Assembly: GCA_035362935.1 (NCBI GenBank) | Contig: DAOSEC010000016.1 | Coordinates: 1 to 43,898, forward strand | From: DAOSEC01 sp035362935 | GTDB lineage: Bacteria; Bacillota_I; Bacilli_A; ML615J-28; CAG-313 | Direction: 5' to 3' | Length of the DNA stretch: 43,898 nucleotides | Shown: in pieces, positions 34,896-43,426 of the stretch | Layout of the letters: each line of letters starts with the position of its first letter | How positions within the stretch are numbered: position 1 is the first letter of the stretch | Notes under the pieces: generated by a model | Databases searched by the model: none | Told to the model about the DNA's origin: nothing | What the model saw: the letters and a program-made list of their open reading frames with translations, nothing else | Translations under genes and position numbers: made by a program

Positions 34896-36337
34896 CTTCT
34901 CACCTTCGTTTCTTCTTTTAGGATTGGAGTCCCTAGTTGATAATAGTTGATTTTTTCGAGTGGTGTGTTTGTTTTTCTTGCGATAATCTTTAAAACAAGC
35001 GATTCACAATATCCTCCTTGACAAAATCCAGATCCCGCTCTTGCTCGTTTTTTGATTCCTTTTACGGTATCTGCTCCACATGGGGCGTGGATTGCATCCA
35101 CAATTTCAGCTTCGGTAATTTTTTCACATTTACAGATTAAATTTCCGTAGAGTGGATTTTGCTTGATTAATTCTTGTTTCGCCTCTTCGGTTTGGTCATA
35201 AAAAATAATTGGTTTTTTGCGTATTGGATTAAAGTTTGGATTTTTCTTAAATAAATATTTTGGCAATAATATTTCTTCTAGTAAATATTTTGCGATAGCT
35301 GGTGCTGCGGTTAACCCTGGTGAATCAATTCCTGCAACATGAAAATACCCAGGTGTATGATTGGATTCTTTGATATAAAAATCATCATACGTTGAGGTCG
35401 CTCTAACGCCAGAAAACGTTCGAATGATTTTATCATAAGGAACATTTTTGACCAGTTTCGCAATACTATGCTTAATCAAACGAAGACCATCTTTGGTATT
35501 ATGGACTTTATCTTTGTCTTCTTGATGAGAACTCGTTGGTCCTAACAAAATATTCCCATGCGTTTGAGGTACAACGAGTACTCCTTTTCCAAGTTCGTTT
35601 GGAACTGGGTATATGACGTGATTAACAAATCCTTTACAATTGCGATCTAATACAAAGTATTCCCCACGTCTTGGTGTAATGATGTATGGAGTATCCTCTT
35701 CCACCATACTAGCTAAATAATCGGAATATACCCCAACAGAACCTATCACAAGTTTTGATTCAAACAGTCTTCCATCTTCTAACGTGACGATAAATCCAAG
35801 TGCGTTCTTTTTCATTGAAACCACTTTTGCATTTTTAAATAGGGTTGCTCCATTGTGAATGGCATTTTCCATGGAAGCAATCGCAACTTCCCAAGGAAAT
35901 GTCACTTTTGTTGATGGGAGTGACAATACTTTCGTAATCGAATCATCTAGGTTTGGTTCAAGTAACTTGGCTTCCTCCCCAGTTAAAAAGTGAGGGTTGC
36001 CAACACCGTTAATCATAGCTCTATGATAAAGTTCATTTAATGTTGACTCTTCGATCTCATTATGGGCCACAACAAACGCTCCGGTTTTTAATAACGGAAT
36101 GCCCAGTTCAAGTTCTAATTGACGATATCGTGCATTTCCTTCCACACATAACCTAGCTTTTAACGTTCCAGGTTTTGGATCATGCCCAGAATGAATGATT
36201 GCACTGTTTGCTAATGTCTGATAATTTCCGATGTCGTTTTCTTTTTCTAATACACAAACCTTCATTTGGTATTTGGTACATTCTCTGGCAATGAGTGCCC
36301 CAACGACTCCTGCACCAATGATGATTACATCATACAT
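34892..36337 (-). CDS. Glycerol 3-phosphate dehydrogenase-like FAD oxidoreductase with BFD-type [2Fe-2S] domain
   Basis: Predicted oxidation of glycerol 3-phosphate to dihydroxyacetone phosphate. The 481-residue protein has the FAD motif IIGAGVVGALIARE, the NSAIIHSGHDPKPGTLKARLC stretch of the GlpA/LhgO family and a C-terminal BFD-like [2Fe-2S] domain with C-x-C (LICKCEKITEAEI) and C-x4-C (SGFCQGGYCES). The frame extends to 36379, but the ATG at 36337 directly precedes the FAD motif and has AAGGA nine bases upstream. A 2-hydroxyglutarate-oxidase-like substrate is the main alternative; glpK and glpP in the same cluster argue for G3P. Confidence 0.87.
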   Translation of the reverse strand: MYDVIIIGAGVVGALIARECTKYQMKVCVLEKENDIGNYQTLANSAIIHSGHDPKPGTLKARLCVEGNARYRQLELELGIPLLKTGAFVVAHNEIEESTLNELYHRAMINGVGNPHFLTGEEAKLLEPNLDDSITKVLSLPSTKVTFPWEVAIASMENAIHNGATLFKNAKVVSMKKNALGFIVTLEDGRLFESKLVIGSVGVYSDYLASMVEEDTPYIITPRRGEYFVLDRNCKGFVNHVIYPVPNELGKGVLVVPQTHGNILLGPTSSHQEDKDKVHNTKDGLRLIKHSIAKLVKNVPYDKIIRTFSGVRATSTYDDFYIKESNHTPGYFHVAGIDSPGLTAAPAIAKYLLEEILLPKYLFKKNPNFNPIRKKPIIFYDQTEEAKQELIKQNPLYGNLICKCEKITEAEIVDAIHAPCGADTVKGIKKRARAGSGFCQGGYCESLVLKIIARKTNTPLEKINYYQLGTPILKEETKVRR

Positions 36338-36357
36338 ATCTAACTCAATCCTTTCCT

Positions 36358-36411
36358 TAAAAAAAGCGAAAAAACCCAATCTACTTGGACTTTTTCGCTC
36401 TCAATCTCTAA
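36358..36411 (-). promoter_or_regulatory. Attenuator between glpP and the glp operon (putative GlpP target 2)
   Basis: A hairpin with stem 36391-36399 / 36365-36373 (AGCGAAAAA with TTTTTCGCT) and an inner CCAA/TTGG pair ends in seven T residues just before the ribosome site of the G3P dehydrogenase-like gene. TTAGAG (36406-36411) and GAGC (36397-36400) precede it with the same spacing as in the two other leaders. It could also simply be the terminator of glpP. Confidence 0.55.
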
Positions 36412-36428
36412 TATTTCTATTAACTTTT

Positions 36429-36977
36429 TTATTCCCAAAAACTTGGGTTTGATGAAGTAACCGCTTTTGCTCCTGCTTTGATACAAGCCTCGATTTGATC
36501 TTTTGACCGAATCAGTCCACCTAACAAGATTTGTGCTTTAACCTTACTTTTGATTTCTCCAATGATTTCTAGAGAAGTCGCTGGTAAAATTTCCAAATAA
36601 TCTGGTTCAGCCTTTTGTGCAAGTTCAACGCTTTGGGCTAAACTAATCGAATCTTTTAGGAAAAACCGTAAGATTCCAAGTACTTTTCGTTTTTTGCATG
36701 TCTCAATGACTTTTGGCTTGCTTGAAATGATTCCATCTACTTTTAATACTTGAATAAGATAAATCGCACCAAACTCATCACTTGATAGACCTTTGATCAG
36801 TTCTGAATGAATTAAAACCTTCTTGTGATGTTCTTTCATTACCCCGACGAGCTCAGCTAGTTGAGCTAATTGGAAATTCATCAAAATACCATAGGTTGCA
36901 CGGCAATGCAAAAACTTTTTTAAATCTTGATGGTTTGAAATTGCCGGTATCACTTGTTGACTTGAAAACATATGCAT
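36429..36977 (-). CDS. glpP: Glycerol uptake operon antiterminator
   Basis: About 182 residues of the GlpP family, RNA-binding proteins that, with glycerol 3-phosphate, prevent termination in glp leaders. Recognisable segments are VIPAISNHQDLKKFLHC, LVGVMKEHHKKVLIHSELIKGLSSDEFGAIYL, DGIISSKPKVIETCKK and ILLGGLIRSKDQIEACIKAGAKAVTSSNPSFWE. The fold is a small TIM-like barrel. Start codons GTG (36980), ATG (36977) and ATG (36971) are all possible; the ribosome site is weak (AGAAAG). It has its own consensus promoter and attenuated leader, which suggests autoregulation. Confidence 0.9.
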   Translation of the reverse strand: MHMFSSQQVIPAISNHQDLKKFLHCRATYGILMNFQLAQLAELVGVMKEHHKKVLIHSELIKGLSSDEFGAIYLIQVLKVDGIISSKPKVIETCKKRKVLGILRFFLKDSISLAQSVELAQKAEPDYLEILPATSLEIIGEIKSKVKAQILLGGLIRSKDQIEACIKAGAKAVTSSNPSFWE

Positions 36978-37042
36978 CACTACTTTCTAGAATTATTATA
37001 CTGCACTTGCTGTTCTTTATACAAGAAAAACAAGTAGGAATT

Positions 37043-37097
37043 AAAAAAGCAAAGCAAAATAGGTGCTCCTACTTGATTGCTTTGCTCTTCACTCTAA
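37043..37097 (-). promoter_or_regulatory. Attenuator leader of glpP (putative GlpP target 3)
   Basis: TTAGAG (37092-37097), four bases, GAGC (37084-37087), then a stem AGCAAAGCAA/TTGCTTTGCT with an inner TAGG/CCTA and a T run. CAAGTAGGA inside the hairpin can also pair perfectly with TCCTACTTG just downstream (37031-37039), giving an alternative fold. Confidence 0.6.
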
Positions 37098-37121
37098 AGC
37101 TTATAATTAACTTCTATCTTC

Positions 37122-37150
37122 ATTATATTCAAATGTATGTTGGTTGTCAA
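37122..37150 (-). promoter_or_regulatory. Consensus promoter of glpP
   Basis: TTGACA (37145-37150) and TATAAT (37122-37127), 17 bases apart on the minus strand, ten bases beyond the stop of the upstream kinase-like gene. Confidence 0.85.
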
Positions 37151-37159
37151 GAAGCAGTT

Positions 37160-38257
37160 TTAAAATTTAATATCATATTCGATGCAAGCATCTTTGACGA
37201 TATGAATCATATCCTCATACTTCTTTTCCATTTCTTCTACCATCTTGAACTGTGTTCTAGCACGATCTAAATTATGATTTGGATACTTGATTCCAAAGTA
37301 TTTATCACCATCAATATGATCAGTTAAGAAACGCATACCACATTCTAATGTGATGACAATGGCTGAATTGACTAAGTTATCAATCTCATCTTTTACTAAG
37401 ATACCATTGGTGTGTTTTAAGAATCCTCTTGTAAATTCTTTAAAGTACTCTAGTTCTACTCCAACTTTTGATAAATCTTTTTCATCTTCGGCCGCAGTTG
37501 ATGCTCCAATACGAATCGCATCACCAAAATCAAATAGTACCGTTCCAGGCATTACAGTATCCAAATCCACCATACATATCGCTTTGTTCGATTCATTATC
37601 AAACATGACATTGTTTAGTTTTGTATCATTGTGTGTTACGCGAACAGGCACTTTTTTCGAGTTTAGTAAATCCATCAAGATGCTCATTTTTTTCACTCGA
37701 TCTTGAACAAACTTTATTTCATTGTACACTTCAAACGCTCTTCTCTCAGGGTCTTTCATTAAAACTTTTTGAAAGCGGTCATAACGGACTGGTGTATTGT
37801 GAAAGTTTGGAATCGTTGTTTTTAAGCGGTAAACAGGAAAACCATGTAATTGTTTTTGGAAGATTCCAACGGCTTTTCCAACTTCATACATTTGATGAGC
37901 ATGTTCGACGGTTTCATAACTTTTTGCATCTGCGATGAACACATAAAGACGCCAAAACTCTTTGTCTACCTTTACATAAGATTTCCCACTTATGGTATGA
38001 ACCAAACGTAATGCAGCACGTGACACGTCTTTTCCTACAAGTTCAGATGAAATTCGAATTTGTTCGGTTACAAGTTCAATGTTATGCAACACTTGTTTTG
38101 GTTTTTTAAATACATGGGTGTTAATTTGTTGTAAAATGTAACGTTCACGATCTGTTGCCACCAGGTAAGTCTTATTGATATGACCATTCCCGTATGGTGT
38201 GACAAATTTGATATCTCCTACGATATCGTAGTTTTCTAACAGTTTGAACATCTTCAT
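37160..38257 (-). CDS. APH-fold sugar kinase, N-acetylhexosamine kinase-like
   Basis: A 365-residue aminoglycoside-phosphotransferase-fold protein. The N-terminal lobe has YILQQINTHVFKKPKQVLHNI, typical of NahK-type N-acetylhexosamine 1-kinases. The catalytic loop is VTHNDTKLNNVMFD (Asp and Asn) and the metal-binding Asp lies in MVDLDTVMPG with FDFGDAIR after it. Length equals that of NahK (about 360). It probably phosphorylates N-acetylglucosamine/galactosamine or a related sugar in salvage; sugar choice is not readable here. It is 30 bases downstream of the O-antigen-ligase-type gene and likely co-transcribed. Confidence 0.75.
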   Translation of the reverse strand: MKMFKLLENYDIVGDIKFVTPYGNGHINKTYLVATDRERYILQQINTHVFKKPKQVLHNIELVTEQIRISSELVGKDVSRAALRLVHTISGKSYVKVDKEFWRLYVFIADAKSYETVEHAHQMYEVGKAVGIFQKQLHGFPVYRLKTTIPNFHNTPVRYDRFQKVLMKDPERRAFEVYNEIKFVQDRVKKMSILMDLLNSKKVPVRVTHNDTKLNNVMFDNESNKAICMVDLDTVMPGTVLFDFGDAIRIGASTAAEDEKDLSKVGVELEYFKEFTRGFLKHTNGILVKDEIDNLVNSAIVITLECGMRFLTDHIDGDKYFGIKYPNHNLDRARTQFKMVEEMEKKYEDMIHIVKDACIEYDIKF

Positions 38258-38287
38258 AGTGTGAGTTCCTCGCCTTCTTATATTTTA

Positions 38288-39616
38288 TTATGTAGTGTAA
38301 TCGAATAAGACAGGTTGTTCTAAATTGATTGTAGTGTTTTTCTCCATAATTAGGAGTATCGCAATCAGTGGTATCATAAAGTGAACCGCAAAATACGTCA
38401 CATCAATCAAGCCATGAATTTCGGTCATGAGTAGTGCGATTGTTAAAAACACATTAAATGGATTGAATGATTTCACAATGACTCGGTATTTTTCGAACCA
38501 GTGATAAAGCATCGCTAAGAGTCCTACTAGACCCATTGAAGATGCCATCTGCAGTAAGGTGTTGTGATACCAGTATATTTTACCCTTAATTTCAAACAAA
38601 TAATATAGATTTGTTCCAAAGATTGGAAAATCCAAAAAATTGTTCCAGGCAAGTAAGTAATCTTCCATTCGGAGACGGTCATCAAATCCAGTTGCGACCA
38701 TAAACTTTAATACTTCCGATAAGGGTCCAAACAAAAACACAACAAGTAACATAATTCCAATAAAGATAAACTCAGATTTAACAATAAATTTCATCCGGTC
38801 ATAGGAGTATTTATATAAATAAATAATGATTGGAATTGCTCCGATCACAAGTGCTAAAATAGCTCCGCGGGAGAAAGTAAACAACATCGCAACGAGTTGT
38901 AACACCGTAGCTATAATGTAAAACGCATTTCGTTTCGATGAAATGATTAAATAGGCCGTAATTGGTATTGTAAACAACAATACAGTTCCAATTGCATTTG
39001 AGATCGCCCATCCTAAATGAAGACTTTTCCTCATAATCGCAAAATAAAAACTATCAACCGTTGCATAATAAATAGCTATTTGAACGAAGATTACAAGTCC
39101 TAGTGTCATAAATAATTTAGCAAAAAACTTGATATCAACCTTTGCTAGAGTTGCATTAAAAAATAAATATACAACTACAAGTAATGCAATCACACCAACT
39201 GAGGTTAACCAGTAGTTAAAATAAAATGGTTTACCTGAACCAATCCCCATAGTGATAAACGCAACAATCAAAGCTAAAAACCCAAATATAAATTTAGGTT
39301 GTTTGAGTTTAGGACGAAATTTAATCCAGTGGATGATTAACGCAATAACAAAGACTCCTATGGCAGGCAATAACCATATATTAAAATCAGCTATCGTAAA
39401 ATGGCGTTTGAATATGACGGGGACAAAGAGAAACGACGTTAACACCGGTAAAGTGTTTTCTAGTCGTATCAAACCGTAACTAGCCAAAGTGACAAAAAAA
39501 ATTAGACCTACTAGTTCTAATCCAAGTGCCCAACAAAGTACTGAAATGGTTCCTACAATATAGAGTATTGTATTGTTTTGTATATGGATGTCAATTTTGT
39601 TAAATATGTCTTTCAT
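38288..39616 (-). CDS. O-antigen ligase/polymerase-family membrane protein
   Basis: A 442-residue protein with about 11-12 hydrophobic segments and a large extracytoplasmic loop. The family signature is seen in FTFSRGAILALVIGAIPI and in the loop DRLRMEDYLLAWNNFLDFPIFGTN followed by YWYHNTLLQMASSMG, including the conserved His-Asn. Members ligate or polymerise surface glycans on lipid carriers. In a Gram-positive-type or wall-less cell this points to a capsular or teichoic-acid-like polymer rather than LPS. It has its own promoter and a GAGGATAAC ribosome site. Confidence 0.8.
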   Translation of the reverse strand: MKDIFNKIDIHIQNNTILYIVGTISVLCWALGLELVGLIFFVTLASYGLIRLENTLPVLTSFLFVPVIFKRHFTIADFNIWLLPAIGVFVIALIIHWIKFRPKLKQPKFIFGFLALIVAFITMGIGSGKPFYFNYWLTSVGVIALLVVVYLFFNATLAKVDIKFFAKLFMTLGLVIFVQIAIYYATVDSFYFAIMRKSLHLGWAISNAIGTVLLFTIPITAYLIISSKRNAFYIIATVLQLVAMLFTFSRGAILALVIGAIPIIIYLYKYSYDRMKFIVKSEFIFIGIMLLVVFLFGPLSEVLKFMVATGFDDRLRMEDYLLAWNNFLDFPIFGTNLYYLFEIKGKIYWYHNTLLQMASSMGLVGLLAMLYHWFEKYRVIVKSFNPFNVFLTIALLMTEIHGLIDVTYFAVHFMIPLIAILLIMEKNTTINLEQPVLFDYTT

Positions 39617-39636
39617 AATGTTATCCTCATAAGACT

Positions 39637-39664
39637 ATTATACCATAATTCAAAAATCTTGCAA
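39637..39664 (-). promoter_or_regulatory. Predicted promoter of the O-antigen-ligase-type gene
   Basis: TTGCAA (39659-39664) and TATAAT (39637-39642), 16 bases apart, with an extended TGGTATAAT. Confidence 0.65.
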
Positions 39665-39710
39665 CCGAAGATACGGAAAAACTGTAATTAATTCAAACAA
39701 ATGCATAAAA

Positions 39711-39745
39711 GAAAAGGATGAAGGAAAAACTCTTCCATCCTTTTC
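39711..39745 (-). terminator. Terminator of the second RCC1 lipoprotein gene
   Basis: GAAAAGGATG plus AAG pairs with CTTC plus CATCCTTTTC around an 8-base loop with one bulge, followed by TTTTATG on the minus strand, 23 bases after the stop. Confidence 0.75.
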
Positions 39746-39767
39746 AAAATGATGTAACAAACGATCA

Positions 39768-42700
39768 TTAACTAAGAATCGCTGTTGTTTTCAAGTAAAT
39801 AATCATATCACGCGATGGCATAACCATCAATCTTGATTCCTGATATCGTTCGATGTCCAGATAATATCCTGTGACTATCCTTCCATCTAGTTGTATCTCT
39901 GGATGAATGATATCCTCTACCGCAACTAGCTCAATCATCGCGACTTCTCTTGATTCAAGATAACTAATTGGTCTAGGGGTATTGTTTAGTCGAGCAAATG
40001 GTGAATTATATCCCCATGTGAACAATCTTCCCTCTGAAGTAGTAGCATAGACCACCCAGGTGTATTTGTTTACTGAGACGGATATGATTGTTTCGTCTTC
40101 TATTAACTCAAAATAATTGGTAATTTCAATTGAAAGTTCTTGATTGTCATATCGTCCATTTCCAATGTATCCACGTTCTCCATCTCCCCAACTATACATT
40201 CTATTGTTAGACGTAAGTACAAAATAAGTTTCGCTCCACGCAACTACGGAAGAAATATACTCATCTTCTTGCAATTCAAAGTAACCATTGATCAATTGCC
40301 ATTGACCAGTATTTACGATGTATCTAAAAATATTACCTTTGGTTGTTAAGAATAGCATCACTTTATCATCCTCAAACACATGTTGACTGATGATTTCTCC
40401 AGGCTCTAGTGTAGCAATCTTTGATACAATATTATATTCATAGTTATAATTATGAAAGAAATATACATTGCCAAGTGATGTAATAACGATGTCATTTTCA
40501 ATCGTTTGAATAATCACTTCTTCGCTTTCAAGATCAATGTAAGAAGTAATATCCATTGGTAAATTTAGATAAGGAATATTGTTTATTATAAAATTACCAT
40601 TAACTTCAAATACTCTATTTAGTGATGTAATCACTCGCTTGTCATATGATATAAATACTTCCTCTTCTTGAAGATTAAAATTAGGCGTAATGTCAATCGG
40701 TGATGAAACAAGACCAACTGCGTATAACGTTCCCGATCCGGATGCATTATCACCCCATGTGAAGATGCGACTATGGGATGTATATGCACCTACAGAATAT
40801 GTTTTCTCTAAAAATAATCCCTCTATGATTTCACCATCTTCTAAATAAAAACGTTCTGTAATGTCTAAAGCATACAATCGACTACTAAATGTCCCATCAC
40901 CAAACCGACCACTCAAATTGCTTAGCACATTAAATCCACCTGTAATAACTCGGTGATTGCTTGTTAACACAACATAATCCATTGTATTTATGATGCTATC
41001 GATGATGGTTTCATTTTCGTCCAATATCAAACGAACTTGTTCCATGGTTTTTATATAATACTCATCAACAAGAGATTCATCATCGCTTGGCATCTCTACT
41101 GGATATGGATAGCCACCTTTGTAGGTACCGTTTCCACTTCCCCATGTAAAGATTCTTCCATGGTTTGTTAAAAACGAATGTGAGTTTAGTTGTACAATTG
41201 TCTCAGGTGACTCGATGAACGATAAGTCTGTAATTTGGGTTTGCGCATAATAATATTGCTTCTTAAGATCAATTAAGCGCATTTGATTCGTTAAAATACG
41301 ATTATCAGAAAATGCAATAATATATTCATCTTCATTCATAAATTCCATATCAACGACTTCAAATAACTCTTCCATTTTACTAAAATAGATAAGTCTCTTA
41401 TCCGAAGTATATACATAGTAATCATCACTGATATCTAAAATAAGCTCATTTGGTTCTAATGCAAAATCATCTGTGATATCAATTGGTGTACGTTCGATGT
41501 GGTTCCAGTAAATCACACGATGAAAATTGGTGATACCACAAAATGCGCCATAACTTGATACAATTTTAGTAAAATGTTCAGTGTTATTCAGTACACCAAA
41601 TCGCTCTGTGATGTCTATAATGGTGGATGTTCTCATCGACTGATTTTGGTCAGGAAAAATTGTGTAGTATTTGTTTACACCCGTTGCATATATTCTATGT
41701 TGTTCTGTTAAAAAGAACACGGTTTCATCAACAATGTACATATCTAGAATTATATCGTTATTGTTGTTGATTGGATAAAATTGAATCGTTTCATTATAAA
41801 ATTTGTTTTTGTAATACCCCGTTACATCTTTATGGTCATAGTAGTAAACTTGATTTTTATTTGTTAAAGCATAGGCGAATGAACTTCCCGATGCAACCTT
41901 TACAACAAATTCATCTTCTGCTTTTCCCACTAGAGGTATTTCCATTGGTGAAGTGCCTAATGGGGAATAAAAGACTTTGACTCCCCAAGCAAACACTCTA
42001 CCTTTATTAGTTAAGACTAATGCAAAGCCCTCTGCTTTATGATGAAGTTCTGTCACATATTCTTCTTGCATAAGACTATTATCCGCATTAAACAAGTCAT
42101 ATACCTCATGATATGAAAGCTTGTACTGTACTGGTCCCCATGTTGCATTGCAAGTAATGTTATCAACAGTTACGGTTAGCCCTTTTGTGGTTTTGAGTGG
42201 ATAAACACCAATTTCGGTTTCTCCAACAAAACAACTCCATGATATGATTTCAATTTCATTGACACGTTGTCTTGGTAATTCAACCGTTGTGCCTAACAAG
42301 TATCTAGCTTGCTCGGTATAGGTGTTATAATTGTAAGTCACATTCATATATTGTGGAGTGTAGATTGCAACTACTAAGATATCATATGTCACATTTGCAT
42401 ATTCAACATTCCAAGTTAGCAAATAGCCTAACTTACTCGCATCAGGTGGAGTCGCATCCGTTCCATCTTCGACATATTGTATTTCAATGACTTCATAAAA
42501 ATCATTTACAAATGTTACTTTATGTAATTTATTCCATTTTGCTTTGAGTGATGCATGGTTTGTAACCGCAAACTCATCGCCAAATATGTCCCCATTTTGA
42601 TAGAACCAACCTTTAAATACATATCCTTCTTTCTCACAAACGGGATTAGTTGCATAACCACCATAGATAATGGTTTGATTGATGGAACCACTCGTTAACG

Positions 42701-43082
42701 TTCCACCATTTAAATCATAGGTAATATGATATGACATCGCAGATTGTTCTACCAAACGAATGGTAAATGTTGTTGTTTTGTTAAAATAAGTGACATTGAT
42801 TGTATGTTCTCCAACTTGAGTGAGTTTGGTTTTGTCTCCTTCTTCAATCATTTGAAGTCCTAATGGCGTAGACATTTGTGTGTTGTCGCTTTTCTTGATG
42901 AGTAGTCTGATGTCTTCTAATCGAAACTGACCAACCGCATATTGATCATCGACGGATGTAGGATCTATCTCAATCCCTGTAATATAGGCACCACTAAAGT
43001 TAACCGCATCACAAGCGGAAAGAAAGAAAACAAGAATACCAATAAATAAGACTCGACCAGCAAACAATACTTTTTGAAACAT
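39768..43082 (-). CDS. Surface lipoprotein with InlB-type repeats and 14 divergent RCC1 blades
   Basis: A 1104-residue lipoprotein with lipobox LSAC (C24). Residues ~32-115 are an Ig-like domain clearly related to that of the lipoprotein at 15811-20075 (IEIDPTS..., FRLEDIRLLIKKSDN, GEHTINVTYFNKTTTFTI). InlB/Listeria-Bacteroides-type repeats follow (~118-340: YHITYDLNGGTL, GYVFKGWFY, AKWNKLHKVTFVN). From ~345 to ~1025 I count 14 blades with the core T-x3-R-V/I-F-x-W-G, several with the WG lost. No enzymatic motif is seen. The start ATG has only a weak ribosome site; a much stronger one lies upstream in another frame. Confidence 0.83.
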   Translation of the reverse strand: MFQKVLFAGRVLFIGILVFFLSACDAVNFSGAYITGIEIDPTSVDDQYAVGQFRLEDIRLLIKKSDNTQMSTPLGLQMIEEGDKTKLTQVGEHTINVTYFNKTTTFTIRLVEQSAMSYHITYDLNGGTLTSGSINQTIIYGGYATNPVCEKEGYVFKGWFYQNGDIFGDEFAVTNHASLKAKWNKLHKVTFVNDFYEVIEIQYVEDGTDATPPDASKLGYLLTWNVEYANVTYDILVVAIYTPQYMNVTYNYNTYTEQARYLLGTTVELPRQRVNEIEIISWSCFVGETEIGVYPLKTTKGLTVTVDNITCNATWGPVQYKLSYHEVYDLFNADNSLMQEEYVTELHHKAEGFALVLTNKGRVFAWGVKVFYSPLGTSPMEIPLVGKAEDEFVVKVASGSSFAYALTNKNQVYYYDHKDVTGYYKNKFYNETIQFYPINNNNDIILDMYIVDETVFFLTEQHRIYATGVNKYYTIFPDQNQSMRTSTIIDITERFGVLNNTEHFTKIVSSYGAFCGITNFHRVIYWNHIERTPIDITDDFALEPNELILDISDDYYVYTSDKRLIYFSKMEELFEVVDMEFMNEDEYIIAFSDNRILTNQMRLIDLKKQYYYAQTQITDLSFIESPETIVQLNSHSFLTNHGRIFTWGSGNGTYKGGYPYPVEMPSDDESLVDEYYIKTMEQVRLILDENETIIDSIINTMDYVVLTSNHRVITGGFNVLSNLSGRFGDGTFSSRLYALDITERFYLEDGEIIEGLFLEKTYSVGAYTSHSRIFTWGDNASGSGTLYAVGLVSSPIDITPNFNLQEEEVFISYDKRVITSLNRVFEVNGNFIINNIPYLNLPMDITSYIDLESEEVIIQTIENDIVITSLGNVYFFHNYNYEYNIVSKIATLEPGEIISQHVFEDDKVMLFLTTKGNIFRYIVNTGQWQLINGYFELQEDEYISSVVAWSETYFVLTSNNRMYSWGDGERGYIGNGRYDNQELSIEITNYFELIEDETIISVSVNKYTWVVYATTSEGRLFTWGYNSPFARLNNTPRPISYLESREVAMIELVAVEDIIHPEIQLDGRIVTGYYLDIERYQESRLMVMPSRDMIIYLKTTAILS

Positions 43083-43134
43083 ACGTTTCTTTTATGGAGT
43101 GGGCATACGTTGTAATAATGCCACTTACAACCAT
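43009..43134 (-). other. Possible leader ORF overlapping the lipoprotein start
   Basis: ATG at 43134 is preceded by AAAGGAG (43139-43145) and opens a 41-codon frame beginning MVVSGIITTYAHSIKE, which runs past the lipoprotein ATG at 43082 in another frame and ends at TGA 43009-43011. It may be a regulatory leader, a coupling device, or the trace of a one-base indel. No independent function is claimed. Confidence 0.35.
43098..43131 (-). promoter_or_regulatory. Interlocking inverted repeats in the lipoprotein leader
   Basis: GTTGTAA/TTACAAC (43109-43115 with 43125-43131) and AGTGGGCAT/ATGCCACT (43098-43106 with 43118-43125, one bulge) cross each other, the layout of an H-type pseudoknot or of two alternative hairpins, just before the lipoprotein start. 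Confidence 0.4.
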
Positions 43135-43178
43135 AGATCTCCTTTCATTTTTATTGCTTATATCAATATTTTAATTTT

Positions 43179-43206
43179 ATTATACTCCTACATTTTTGAA
43201 AAGCAA
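43179..43206 (-). promoter_or_regulatory. Predicted promoter of the second lipoprotein gene
   Basis: TTGCTT (43201-43206) and TATAAT (43179-43184), 16 bases apart on the minus strand, giving a leader of roughly 90 bases. Confidence 0.6.
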
Positions 43207-43221
43207 ACTACTTAAAGTTGT

Positions 43222-43252
43222 AAAAAAAAAGACTTAAGGGGATTCCCTTAAG
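43222..43252 (-). terminator. Terminator of the miniature Ala/Pro/Lys gene
   Basis: CTTAAGGG pairs with CCCTTAAG (43245-43252 with 43233-43240), four-base loop, then CTTTTTTTTT on the minus strand. Confidence 0.88.
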
Positions 43253-43271
43253 CCTTCTGTTAGAGTCTAGA

Positions 43272-43388
43272 CTATTTTGCTTTTTTTGCAGGTTGTTGAG
43301 GTTGGGCTGGTTTCGCAGGGGCAGCAGCTGGTTTCGCTTGTGGAGCAGCTGTTTTTGGTGCTGGTTGAGCCATTTTCTTGTCCTTCAT
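43272..43388 (-). CDS. Miniature Ala/Pro/Lys-rich protein (38 residues)
   Basis: A complete small gene: promoter, AAGGAG nine bases before the ATG, 38 codons, TAG stop and a strong terminator 20 bases later. The product has 12 Ala, 8 Pro, 9 Lys and 5 Gln, no aromatic residue, one Asp and a charge of about +8. The middle is a loose A-P-K-P-A repeat. Such a low-complexity cationic peptide should be unfolded and could bind nucleic acid, ribosomes or anionic surface polymers, but I recognise no family. The full set of expression signals argues that it is real despite its size. Confidence 0.7.
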   Translation of the reverse strand: MKDKKMAQPAPKTAAPQAKPAAAPAKPAQPQQPAKKAK

Positions 43389-43426
43389 CTAAATCATCTC
43401 CTTATTTGACCATCGAGGTCAATATC

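Noticed and set aside
33277..36337. Classical anaerobic glpABC G3P dehydrogenase
   Set aside because: The third subunit is a 120-residue DUF1667 protein, not a GlpC iron-sulfur protein, and the flavoprotein is shorter than GlpA; I therefore did not use glpA, glpB or glpC as symbols.
38288..39616. O-antigen ligase as evidence for a Gram-negative outer membrane
   Set aside because: The family also includes polymerases of capsule and teichoic-type glycans in Gram-positive-type bacteria, and nothing else in the window indicates LPS.
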